Below are positions 15,320 to 23,008 of a DNA stretch of 28,524 bases, in pieces (within the stretch, counting starts at the first letter, position 1; each line of letters opens with the position of its first letter). The DNA lies in NCBI GenBank assembly GCA_050010255.1, contig JBEKLJ010000011.1, positions 1-28,524 of the forward strand, in the 5' to 3' direction. A program made the position numbers and the translations under genes. The notes below the pieces were generated by a model, which searched no databases, was not told the origin of the DNA, and saw only the letters and a program-made list of their open reading frames with translations. The stretch comes from JBEKLJ01 sp050010255 (lineage in GTDB: Bacteria; Acidobacteriota; Terriglobia; Bryobacterales; Bryobacteraceae).

Positions 15320-18300
15320 GCGACCGAACGGCTTTCGTCGCGGAAGCGGCGTGGAAGAGCCGCCGGCGCCAGGTGGAAGGCGGCTTGATCGAGATCGGCG
15401 GCGAACGTTTCTACCGCATCGTCCGCTACGACGCGATGCCGCCGTTCCTGATGAGCTTGGTCAGCGACTCGGATCATTGGATGTTCGTCTCGAGCACCGG
15501 CGCCCTCACCGCCGGGCGCCGCGATCCCGACCACGCCCTGTTCCCTTATTGCACGGACGACCGCATCCACGACAGCCAGGACCAGACCGGCGGCAAGACG
15601 ATCCTCCTGGTCGCGCGCGGCGGGCGGACCTCGCTGTGGGAGCCCTTTTCGCAGCGCTACGAGGGCCTGTACCGCGTCACGCGGAGCTTGTCGAAGAGCG
15701 TCTACGGCAACAAGCTCGTCTTCGAGGAGGTCAACCACGACCTGTCGCTGTCCTTTTCCTGCGCGTGGATGACCAGCGAGCATTTCGGCTTCATCCGGCG
15801 TTCGGCTCTGGCCAACTTGGATACGGAGCCCGTCGAGGCCGATCTTCTAGACGGCATCCAGAACCTGATTCCGCACGGCCTGACACGCCGGTTCCAGATG
15901 GAGTACAGCACCCTGGCGGACGGATACAAGGAGAATGAACTGGAGCCCGAGACGGGCTTGGGCCTTTTCAAGCTCAGCTCCGTTCCGGCCGATCGGCCCG
16001 AGCCCAACGAGGCGCTCCGCGCGACCACGGTCTGGTGCCAGGGCCTGGAGACCGCCAGGCGGCTCCTTTGCTCCGTGCAGATGGACCGCTTCCGGCAAGG
16101 GGACCCGGTAGAGCAGGAGACGCTCATCCGCGGAAGGCGCGGGGCGTACCTCGTCAGCACCCGGCTGGCGCTTCCCGCGGGCGGCCGCCAGGAGTGGGAC
16201 ATGGTGGCGGACGTCGATCAGGATGCCGCCGCAGTGGCGGCCGTGGCGCGTCTGCTCAAGTCCGGAGAAAACCTGCGCGCCCGGATCGACGAGGACATCG
16301 AGCGCGGCACGCGCAACCTGGTTCGCATCGTGGCCGGGGCCGATGGCCTCCAACTCACCGGCGACGATCTCAGTTCCTGCCGGCACTTCTCGAACGCCCT
16401 CTTCAACACCATGCGCGGCGGCATTCCCGGCTGCGGCTACTGGATTTCCCGCTCCGATTTCAAGGCATTCATCGCCCAGGCCAACCGGGCGGTGTCCGAG
16501 AGGCGGGCCGCCTTCCTCGACGCGCTGCCGGAAACGCTCCTTCACGGCCGTCTCCTGGCGCTGGCGCGCGACGAGCGGGACCCGGATCTTGAGCGCCTGG
16601 CGCATGAATACCTGCCGCTGACCTTCAGCCGCCGCCATGGCGATCCCAGTCGTCCCTGGAACATCTTCGCCATCGAAGTGAAGGGCGAGCACGGGGAGCC
16701 GATTTTCAATTACCAAGGCAACTGGCGGGACATTTTCCAGAACTGGGAGGCGCTGGCGCTCTCGTTCCCGGGTTACGTCGAGAGCATGATCTTCAAGTTC
16801 GCCGGCGCCTCGACCGCGGACGGCTACAACCCTTACCGGATCATGCGCGACGGCTTCGACTGGGAGGTGCTCGATCCCCACGACGCGTGGTCCTTCATCG
16901 GCTACTGGGGCGATCACCAGGTGGTCTACCTGTTGAAGCTGCTCGAGGTCTCGATGCGCTATCATCCCGGTGCGATCCCCAGCCTTTTGACACGCCGCGT
17001 ATTCACCTACGCCAACGTTCCCTACCGCATCAAGCCGTACACCGCGCTGATCGAGGACCCGCACCACACCATCGAATTCGACGCCGCTCTCGACCGCGAG
17101 ATCCGCGAGCGCGCGGCCGCGATGGGAGCGGACGGCAAGTCCTTGCTCGGCGCGGACGGCGCACCCTGCCGCGCGAATCTGGCCGAGAAGCTGGTGGTGC
17201 TGTTGCTGGCCAGGCTCTTCAACTACGTTCCCGGGGCCGGTCTCTGGATGAACACGCAGCGGCCGGAGTGGAACGACGCCAACAACGCGCTGGTGGGCTA
17301 CGGCGTATCCATGGTGACGCTCTGCTACCTGCGCCGCTTCCTGTCTTTCTGCCGCGGCGTCTTCGCCACCGCCGCGACGCCCACGATCGAATTCTCTTCG
17401 GAAGTCGCGGAAGCCTTCCGCCGCGTGCTCGAGGCGCTGGAACGGCACCTGCCCCTGCTCGACGGCCCGATTTCTGGCCGGGACCGCAAGGCCATCCTGG
17501 ATGCCCTGGGCAGCGTGGGCAGCAACTACCGGGCCCGGCTTTACGCCCAGGGGTTTTCGGGGGCTCGGTCGCCGCTCAGCGTCGCGGAACTGAGCGCATT
17601 CTGCGAGGCGGCGCTGCGGCACATCGACCACTCGATTCGCGCCAACCGGCGGGACGACGGCCTGTATCACACTTATAACCTCATGAAAGTGGACGGCGGC
17701 CAGATCGTGATTCGCCGCCTCTACGAGATGCTCGAAGGCCAGGTGGCGGCGCTGAGCTCCGGCGCGCTCTCCGCCCCGGAATCGGCCGCGCTGCTGGATG
17801 CCCTTCGGAGCAGCCGCCTCTACCGCGCTGACCAGAACAGCTACATCCTCTATCCCGACCGCAAGCTGCCCGGGTTTCTCGAGAAAAACAACATCCCTGC
17901 GGCGGCCATCGCGGAATCGAAGCTGCTGGCCGCGATGATCGAGTGCGGCGACCGGCGCATCGTGGTTCAGGACGTCAACGGTGTAGCTCACTTCAACGCG
18001 GCTTTCCGGAACGCTACGCCGCTCAAGCAGGCGCTGGCGGCGCTGAAGGACACCCAGTATCGCGATCTGGCGGAGAAGGAGAGCGCGCGAATCCTCGGGC
18101 TGTACGAGGAGGTGTTCGATCACCAGTCCTTCACCGGCCGCTCCGGCACGTTCTACAAGTACGAGGGGCTGGGCTGCATATACTGGCACATGGTTTCGAA
18201 GCTGCTGGTGGCGGTTCAGGAGGCGCTGGACCGGGCCGCGTGCGCGGGTGAGGACGCATCGGTGATCGATCGCCTCCAGCGCCACTTTCGCGAAATCCGC

Positions 18301-18780
18301 GAGGGCATCGGCGTTCACAAGCCGCCGGAGGCATATGGCGCCATGCCCATCGATCCGTACTCCCACACGCCCGGCTTTGCGGGAGTCCAGCAGCCGGGCA
18401 TGACCGGCCAGGTGAAAGAGGATCTCATCGCCCGGCTCGGAGAGATGGGCGTCGCCGTCGCAGACGGACGCCTGAGGTTCCATCCTCACCTGCTGAGCCG
18501 CGGCGAGTTTCTGGCGGACTCCCGGACGTTCCGCTTTTATGACCTCGACGGGCAGGAGGGCACCATCGAGCTCGAGCCGGGCACGCTGGCGTTCACCACT
18601 TGCCAGACGCCCGTGGTGGCGCACCATTCGGGGCCGCCGCGAATCGAGGTGACCCGCGCGGACGGCTCCCGCCAGACGCTTGAGGGCCTCGACCTCGACG
18701 CCGAGAGCAGCTCCACCGTTTTCGAGCGGACGGGAGCGGTCCGCCGTCTAGACGTCTTCTTCGGCTTTGTCGGGGACTGA
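15316..18780 (+). CDS. Large GH94-superfamily glycoside phosphorylase, probably GH149/GH161-like beta-1,3-glucan phosphorylase
   Basis: This 1154-residue protein has no signal peptide, so it is cytoplasmic. The centre holds RPEWNDANNALVGYG with D654, which corresponds to the WND general-acid motif of GH94-type inverting phosphorylases. The C-terminal part carries YSHTPGF (H1017) and QQPGMTGQVKED (residues 1025-1036), probably the phosphate-binding region. The N-terminal ~330 residues form the beta-sandwich-like region typical of these enzymes, and the middle is alpha-helical. Classical GH94 phosphorylases are about 800 residues; this length suits GH149 or GH161 beta-1,3-glucan phosphorylases, which I cannot tell apart by eye. 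The GTG start overlaps the GH17 stop. The inferred reaction releases glucose 1-phosphate from imported beta-1,3-oligoglucans. Confidence 0.65.
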   Translation: MSDRTAFVAEAAWKSRRRQVEGGLIEIGGERFYRIVRYDAMPPFLMSLVSDSDHWMFVSSTGALTAGRRDPDHALFPYCTDDRIHDSQDQTGGKTILLVARGGRTSLWEPFSQRYEGLYRVTRSLSKSVYGNKLVFEEVNHDLSLSFSCAWMTSEHFGFIRRSALANLDTEPVEADLLDGIQNLIPHGLTRRFQMEYSTLADGYKENELEPETGLGLFKLSSVPADRPEPNEALRATTVWCQGLETARRLLCSVQMDRFRQGDPVEQETLIRGRRGAYLVSTRLALPAGGRQEWDMVADVDQDAAAVAAVARLLKSGENLRARIDEDIERGTRNLVRIVAGADGLQLTGDDLSSCRHFSNALFNTMRGGIPGCGYWISRSDFKAFIAQANRAVSERRAAFLDALPETLLHGRLLALARDERDPDLERLAHEYLPLTFSRRHGDPSRPWNIFAIEVKGEHGEPIFNYQGNWRDIFQNWEALALSFPGYVESMIFKFAGASTADGYNPYRIMRDGFDWEVLDPHDAWSFIGYWGDHQVVYLLKLLEVSMRYHPGAIPSLLTRRVFTYANVPYRIKPYTALIEDPHHTIEFDAALDREIRERAAAMGADGKSLLGADGAPCRANLAEKLVVLLLARLFNYVPGAGLWMNTQRPEWNDANNALVGYGVSMVTLCYLRRFLSFCRGVFATAATPTIEFSSEVAEAFRRVLEALERHLPLLDGPISGRDRKAILDALGSVGSNYRARLYAQGFSGARSPLSVAELSAFCEAALRHIDHSIRANRRDDGLYHTYNLMKVDGGQIVIRRLYEMLEGQVAALSSGALSAPESAALLDALRSSRLYRADQNSYILYPDRKLPGFLEKNNIPAAAIAESKLLAAMIECGDRRIVVQDVNGVAHFNAAFRNATPLKQALAALKDTQYRDLAEKESARILGLYEEVFDHQSFTGRSGTFYKYEGLGCIYWHMVSKLLVAVQEALDRAACAGEDASVIDRLQRHFREIREGIGVHKPPEAYGAMPIDPYSHTPGFAGVQQPGMTGQVKEDLIARLGEMGVAVADGRLRFHPHLLSRGEFLADSRTFRFYDLDGQEGTIELEPGTLAFTTCQTPVVAHHSGPPRIEVTRADGSRQTLEGLDLDAESSSTVFERTGAVRRLDVFFGFVGD

Positions 18781-18896
18781 ACGGCACGCTTCAACCCGGA
18801 TTCGCCCGGAAGTATGCGTCGACGACGACCTTGTTTCGAAGACTCGGCCTTGTCACAGCCCTGCTCGTGGCCGCCCGCCCCACCGCGGCGCTGTGT

Positions 18897-18939
18897 GGGG
18901 CGGAGCGCCAGCTCCGCGGCCGACCGTCAGGTCGGCCCC
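18897..18939. repeat. Two-hairpin (cloverleaf-like) intergenic repeat, copy 1
   Basis: Two perfect adjacent hairpins lie in the 230-base convergent gap between the phosphorylase and the TRAP operon: GCGGAGC-GCCA-GCTCCGC (18900-18917) and GGCCGACC-GTCA-GGTCGGCC (18918-18937). They are enclosed by an outer GGGG (18897-18900) and CCCC (18936-18939). An alternative stem CGCCCCAC/GTGGGGCG (18876-18883 with 18895-18902) competes with the first. The same two-hairpin design occurs at 27721-27764 with different arm sequences. No T-run follows, so it is not a classical terminator. Confidence 0.75.
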
Positions 18940-19011
18940 AAAGGCCACAGCAGATTGCTGGTTAAAGGTCCGGGCTAGGGCGTCTGTCCGCCCCACAGCC
19001 GCGCCGCAGCT

Positions 19012-20886
19012 TCACCGGCCGCCGAACCATCCGAGCGGGGCCAGCGTGATCCAGGGCACGTAGGTGATCAGCAGCACCCCTAACAGCAGGATTACGTAGA
19101 AGGGCAGCGTGGCCCGGTAGACCGCCGCCATCGGCTGTTTGAAGCGGTACGCCGCCAAACACAGATTCATCCCCACCGGCGGCGTGAGATACCCGAGTTC
19201 CCCGTTCGCCAGGAAGATGATTCCGAGCTGCACCGGGTCGATGCCAAACTTGGCCGCAATCGGGGTGATGAGCGGCACCACGACTATGATCGCGGAGAAG
19301 ACGTCCATGAAGGAGCCTTTGGCCAGCAGGAACAGGTTCAGCACGAGCAGAAACACATACTTCGATTGGATGTGCTGGTCCACCCAGGCAATCAGCAGCG
19401 ACGGAACCTGCGCGTCCACCAGGTAGTTCGTCAAGCCGACCGCGACGCCGATGATCATGAGCACGCCGCCGATCACGGTGACGCACTCTACAACGACGCG
19501 GCTGTAATCGCGCCGCAGCGACAGGCCGCGGTAGACGAACGCCTCGACCACGAGGGAGTACACGACGGTGATGGCTCCGGCCTCGACCAGCGTGCCGAAA
19601 CCGCCGAACAGCCCAAACAGCACAATGATGGGCAGCAGCAGTTCCCATTTGGCTTCCCACATGGACGCGCGCGCTTCCGCCCACGAGAACCGGGTGCGAA
19701 TCGCGCCGTGGCGCACGCCTTGCCACACGCCGTAGACGCACACCAGCGCGACCATCATCGCGCCGGGCAGGAAGCCGGCGATGAAGAGGTCCTTGATCGA
19801 GGTCCGCGAGTAGATGCCGTACAGGATGACGGGCACGCTGGGCGGGAACAACAGGCCGAGCGAGCCGGAGGCGTTGATCAACCCTATGGAGAACCCCTGG
19901 GGGTATTTGGCCCGCACGAGCATCGGCAGCAGGATTCCGCCCAGCGCCAGAATGGTGACGCCCGAGCCAGCCCAGGTGAAAATGGCGCACAGCACCGCCG
20001 TCGTGATGGTGAGCCCGCCGGGAAGCCAGCCCAGCAGCGCCTTGTAGACGCGCAGCAGGCGCAAGCTGGCGCCGCCCTCGACCAGCAGGTACCCGGCGAA
20101 CGTGAACAACGGCAACGACGGCAGCACCGGGTGGGCCACCAGCGAATAGCTCTGCACGGGCACCGAGGCGATCGGCACGCCCGCATTCCAGAACAACAGC
20201 AGCGCCAGGCCGCCTAAGGTGGCAAAGATGGGAAGCCCGAGCAGCGCCGCCACGGCGATGATGCCGACTCCCGTCCAGACGGGAACCCCGCTGAGCGGCT
20301 GCCCGGCCAGCCCCAGCGCCACCGGGACCAGCAATCCCGCTGCCGCCACCAGGCGGAGCGGAATGCGCGGCGACGCCTTCCAGACGATCCGCAGAGCCAC
20401 CACCAGGAACCCCGCGGGCATGATGGCCTGCGCCACCCAGCGCGGGAAGCCGTGGACCAGCATGGTGGCGCCCTCGCGCTCCGCCATCACGAAATTCCAG
20501 CTCGCGATGGCCAGTGCGAGCGAGATGGCCGCGCCCACCGCCGAAGTGAACAGCCGCACCGGGGGCGCCCAGCGCTCGGGCAGGAAGGTGTTCGCCGAAA
20601 GCGCCAGCAGCCGGTCGTCGCGAGCCGCCAGCGCCGCGCCGAGGAACGCGACCCAGAGCGTGAGATGCTGCACGAATACCGTCGAGCCCGGAACGCCGGG
20701 GACGCCGAACTGCCGCGCCAGCATCTCGGTGAAGGGGAGCAGGCTCATCACCGACAACGCGACGATCGAGAGCCCGCACTCCGCCCGATCGAGCGCCAGC
20801 GGCACGCCAGTGCGCCTCGGGCGCGAAGGCTCAGCCTCCCCAAGGGAAGAACCGTTCTCTAGGGTATTTCCGGAAACGTCCGTCAC
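19012..20886 (-). CDS. dctM: TRAP transporter permease, fused DctQM
   Basis: This 624-residue membrane protein is the permease of a tripartite ATP-independent periplasmic transporter. The first ~190 residues hold four helices resembling the small DctQ subunit (for example GLSIVALSVMSLLPFTEML and TVFVQHLTLWVAFLGAALA). The remainder is DctM-like with about 12 helices, including the motif INASGSLGLLFPPSVPVILYG and the C-terminal GELGYLTPPVGMNLCLAAYR. The fusion puts both permease subunits in one chain. GTG 20886 overlaps the stop of the binding-protein gene by 4 bases, so it is the last gene of the minus-strand operon. The substrate is unknown; ion-gradient-driven uptake of an organic solute is expected. 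Confidence 0.92.
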   Translation of the reverse strand: MTDVSGNTLENGSSLGEAEPSRPRRTGVPLALDRAECGLSIVALSVMSLLPFTEMLARQFGVPGVPGSTVFVQHLTLWVAFLGAALAARDDRLLALSANTFLPERWAPPVRLFTSAVGAAISLALAIASWNFVMAEREGATMLVHGFPRWVAQAIMPAGFLVVALRIVWKASPRIPLRLVAAAGLLVPVALGLAGQPLSGVPVWTGVGIIAVAALLGLPIFATLGGLALLLFWNAGVPIASVPVQSYSLVAHPVLPSLPLFTFAGYLLVEGGASLRLLRVYKALLGWLPGGLTITTAVLCAIFTWAGSGVTILALGGILLPMLVRAKYPQGFSIGLINASGSLGLLFPPSVPVILYGIYSRTSIKDLFIAGFLPGAMMVALVCVYGVWQGVRHGAIRTRFSWAEARASMWEAKWELLLPIIVLFGLFGGFGTLVEAGAITVVYSLVVEAFVYRGLSLRRDYSRVVVECVTVIGGVLMIIGVAVGLTNYLVDAQVPSLLIAWVDQHIQSKYVFLLVLNLFLLAKGSFMDVFSAIIVVVPLITPIAAKFGIDPVQLGIIFLANGELGYLTPPVGMNLCLAAYRFKQPMAAVYRATLPFYVILLLGVLLITYVPWITLAPLGWFGGR

Positions 20887-21995
20887 TGCCCCTTCCGAGA
20901 CTGGGCCCGATACTCGTCACGCAAGGCCCTGACTTGATCGAACATGTCGGCCGGGACCATTCGCCCGCGGATCTTCGGATAAACGTTTTCGGCCTCCCGG
21001 CGCCAGTCGGCGACGGTGGCGGCATCGGCCTGGACCACGGTGAGCTTACGTTTCTGCATGGCCACCACGGCGTCGTCGCCCATCTTGCGGATGCTGCCGC
21101 GCATGCCGTAGCCGGCCTCGCGCGCCGCCTGGAGCATCGCGGCGCGCTTGTCGGCGGGCATCCGCTCCCACGCGGCTCTGGTGATCACCGTCGCCCCGAT
21201 CAGCGGCGCCCACCTCACGCTGTTCATGTAAGGCGCCAGCCCGAAGGACTGGTTCAGCAGCGCGTACAACGGCGTCGTCGGCACCGCCTCGATCAGACCG
21301 GTCTGCAGCCCGGTGAGGATGTCCGTGGCCGCCAGCGGCACGGCGCGGAAGCCGTTCGCTTGCCAGAGTTCCAGCTCGTCGTTGTCTCCCGCCCAGGTGA
21401 ACAGCTTCAACTGGCGCATGTCGCTCAGCCGTTTCACCGGCCGGGTGCTGAAGAAATGCACCCATCCGGCGTCGCCCCAGTTGAGCACGATGAAACCCTT
21501 CGCCTCGATGGTCTTCTCGAGCTTCGGCGCGACGCGGTCGCGGACGTAATCCAGCTCCTCGTAGGACTCGAACATCATCGGGATTTGCAGGCACATCGCG
21601 CCGCGCTCGATTTCGTACATGCCGACGCCCGAGAGCGCCACGGCCTGGATCTGGCCGATGCGCATCTTCTTCACCAAATCGGGCTCGTCGCCGAGGACTC
21701 CGCCGGCGTAGATGACGAGCTTGACCGTCCCGCCCGAGATCGTGCGCCAGCGCTCGCCGAGTTGCAGCAGAGTCTTGTGCCAGGGCGAGCCTTCCGGAGC
21801 GAGCGTGCCCATCTTGATGACGATCTGCGCGGGCGCGAACGCGGGCGCGAGCACGGCGACGAGCAGCGTCAGCAGCAGCAACCTGAGGAAGAACCCGGGG
21901 GCGCCGCGGGCTGACCGCGCCCGCTCGTTCACTTTCAGCGGAGCGCGGCCCTGCCCCAAAAGTTCTTTCCCGGCTTCTGAGAATCCACGCGGCAT
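20883..21995 (-). CDS. dctP: TRAP transporter substrate-binding protein (DctP/TatP-like)
   Basis: This 370-residue periplasmic binding protein of the DctP family starts with a hydrophobic signal segment at about residues 38-57 (RLLLLTLLVAVLAPAFAPAQ) after an unusually long basic N-terminus, so the true start may be further in. Family features are GTLAPEGSPWHKTL, GGVLGDEPDLVKKMRIGQIQ, FFSTRPVKRLSDMRQLKLFT and the helix-rich C-terminus. It delivers ligand to the fused DctQM permease encoded next (4-base overlap). It begins one base after the stop of the TatT-like lipoprotein gene. That context points to the TatP type of binding protein used with a TPR lipoprotein. Confidence 0.9.
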   Translation of the reverse strand: MPRGFSEAGKELLGQGRAPLKVNERARSARGAPGFFLRLLLLTLLVAVLAPAFAPAQIVIKMGTLAPEGSPWHKTLLQLGERWRTISGGTVKLVIYAGGVLGDEPDLVKKMRIGQIQAVALSGVGMYEIERGAMCLQIPMMFESYEELDYVRDRVAPKLEKTIEAKGFIVLNWGDAGWVHFFSTRPVKRLSDMRQLKLFTWAGDNDELELWQANGFRAVPLAATDILTGLQTGLIEAVPTTPLYALLNQSFGLAPYMNSVRWAPLIGATVITRAAWERMPADKRAAMLQAAREAGYGMRGSIRKMGDDAVVAMQKRKLTVVQADAATVADWRREAENVYPKIRGRMVPADMFDQVRALRDEYRAQSRKGQ

Positions 21996-21996
21996 G

Positions 21997-22947
21997 TTAT
22001 TGTGTCCGCCTTTCGGTTTCGGGCTGCGCCGGTTCGGTATCGAGGAATAGCTCGTCGATGCGGCCGAGCAGCCAGCGCGCGCGCCGTTGCGCGACGAGGT
22101 TCGCCAGGCGCGTCTCCGGATGCCGGTCCGGGTCGATGGCGAGCGCTTTCTCGAGCAGCGCCTGAAACTCGGCCCGCGACTGCGCCGGCACGCAGGCCTT
22201 CTCGGCGTAAGAGACGAACGGCGCGGCGCGAGCGCCTCCCGACAGCGCGATGGCGCGCTCGAAGTACTTCTTCATGCGCGCGCGCACTTCTTCGGGCTTG
22301 GCCCCCACCCGCGCCGCCTCGACGCTGATCAGGAACTCGGGGACGGCGCCGGTATTCCAGCCCTCATCCAGCTCGGCGACGCGCTTCACCATGGCTTCGA
22401 CCGTGGGGAGCTGAGCCAGCATCTCGGGATCGTCCCGGGAGAGAGAGATGGCCAGCCCGTGCGCCGCCGCCGTCCAGTAGAGCAAGGGAATGTCGCGCTT
22501 CCGCACTTGTGCCAGCGCCGCGGCCGGGTCCTGTTCGAGCGCCGCGCTGAAGCCCGGATGCGCCGCGTCCAGGCCGCGCAGGCCGTAGCGGTACGCGCGC
22601 AGGTACAGGCGCCGCGCCCGGGCCTTCAAGGCGTCGCTGCGCGCCAGGTCCTGCGCCAGCGCCTCGTCGGCGACCTCCTCGACAAACGCGTAGGAGTACT
22701 GCGTGAAGCCGCTCGCGGCGGTCATGAGCAGCCCGCGGTGCTTGGGCGATTCGGCCAGCAGGCTCTCGACCATCTTGAGGCTGAACGGCAGCGCCGCTCC
22801 GACCAGCTCGAGGTCTTCGTCGGTCTCAAACGTCGAGCCGCCGGAGGCCAGGGCGTCGCCGACTTTGTTCACGGCGAACCGCTTCACCGAGCAGCCCAGG
22901 CCGGCCGCCAGCAGGGTCGCCACCGATGCGATGGTGAGAAAGCGCAT
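21997..22947 (-). CDS. TatT-like TPR lipoprotein of a TRAP transporter
   Basis: This 316-residue protein has a lipoprotein signal MRFLTIASVATLLAAGLGC with C19 as the likely lipid site. Downstream text matches the TRAP TatT-component family: FETDEDLELVGAALPFSLKM, ESLLAESPKHRGLLMTAASG and FTQYSYAFVEEVAD, followed by helical cryptic TPR motifs. In Treponema pallidum the TatT protein (Tp0956) is a trimer that docks the binding protein, and hydrophobic ligands were proposed. The frame runs 50 codons further upstream, but only ATG 22947 gives a signal peptide. A TATACT hexamer at 22968-22973 on the minus strand may be a local -10. The gene abuts the dctP gene, whose product should be its partner. 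Confidence 0.85.
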   Translation of the reverse strand: MRFLTIASVATLLAAGLGCSVKRFAVNKVGDALASGGSTFETDEDLELVGAALPFSLKMVESLLAESPKHRGLLMTAASGFTQYSYAFVEEVADEALAQDLARSDALKARARRLYLRAYRYGLRGLDAAHPGFSAALEQDPAAALAQVRKRDIPLLYWTAAAHGLAISLSRDDPEMLAQLPTVEAMVKRVAELDEGWNTGAVPEFLISVEAARVGAKPEEVRARMKKYFERAIALSGGARAAPFVSYAEKACVPAQSRAEFQALLEKALAIDPDRHPETRLANLVAQRRARWLLGRIDELFLDTEPAQPETERRTQ

Positions 22948-23008
22948 GGATTTGAGCTCGTCGAGCCAGTATACGATGTGCGCCGCCGAGGCCGCGGGCA
23001 CGCGTGCG

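Noticed and set aside
15847..18627. 926-codon open frame on the minus strand
   Set aside because: It lies wholly antisense to the phosphorylase gene, encodes a low-complexity R/A/E/H-rich sequence with no recognisable domain, and arises from GC-biased codon usage.
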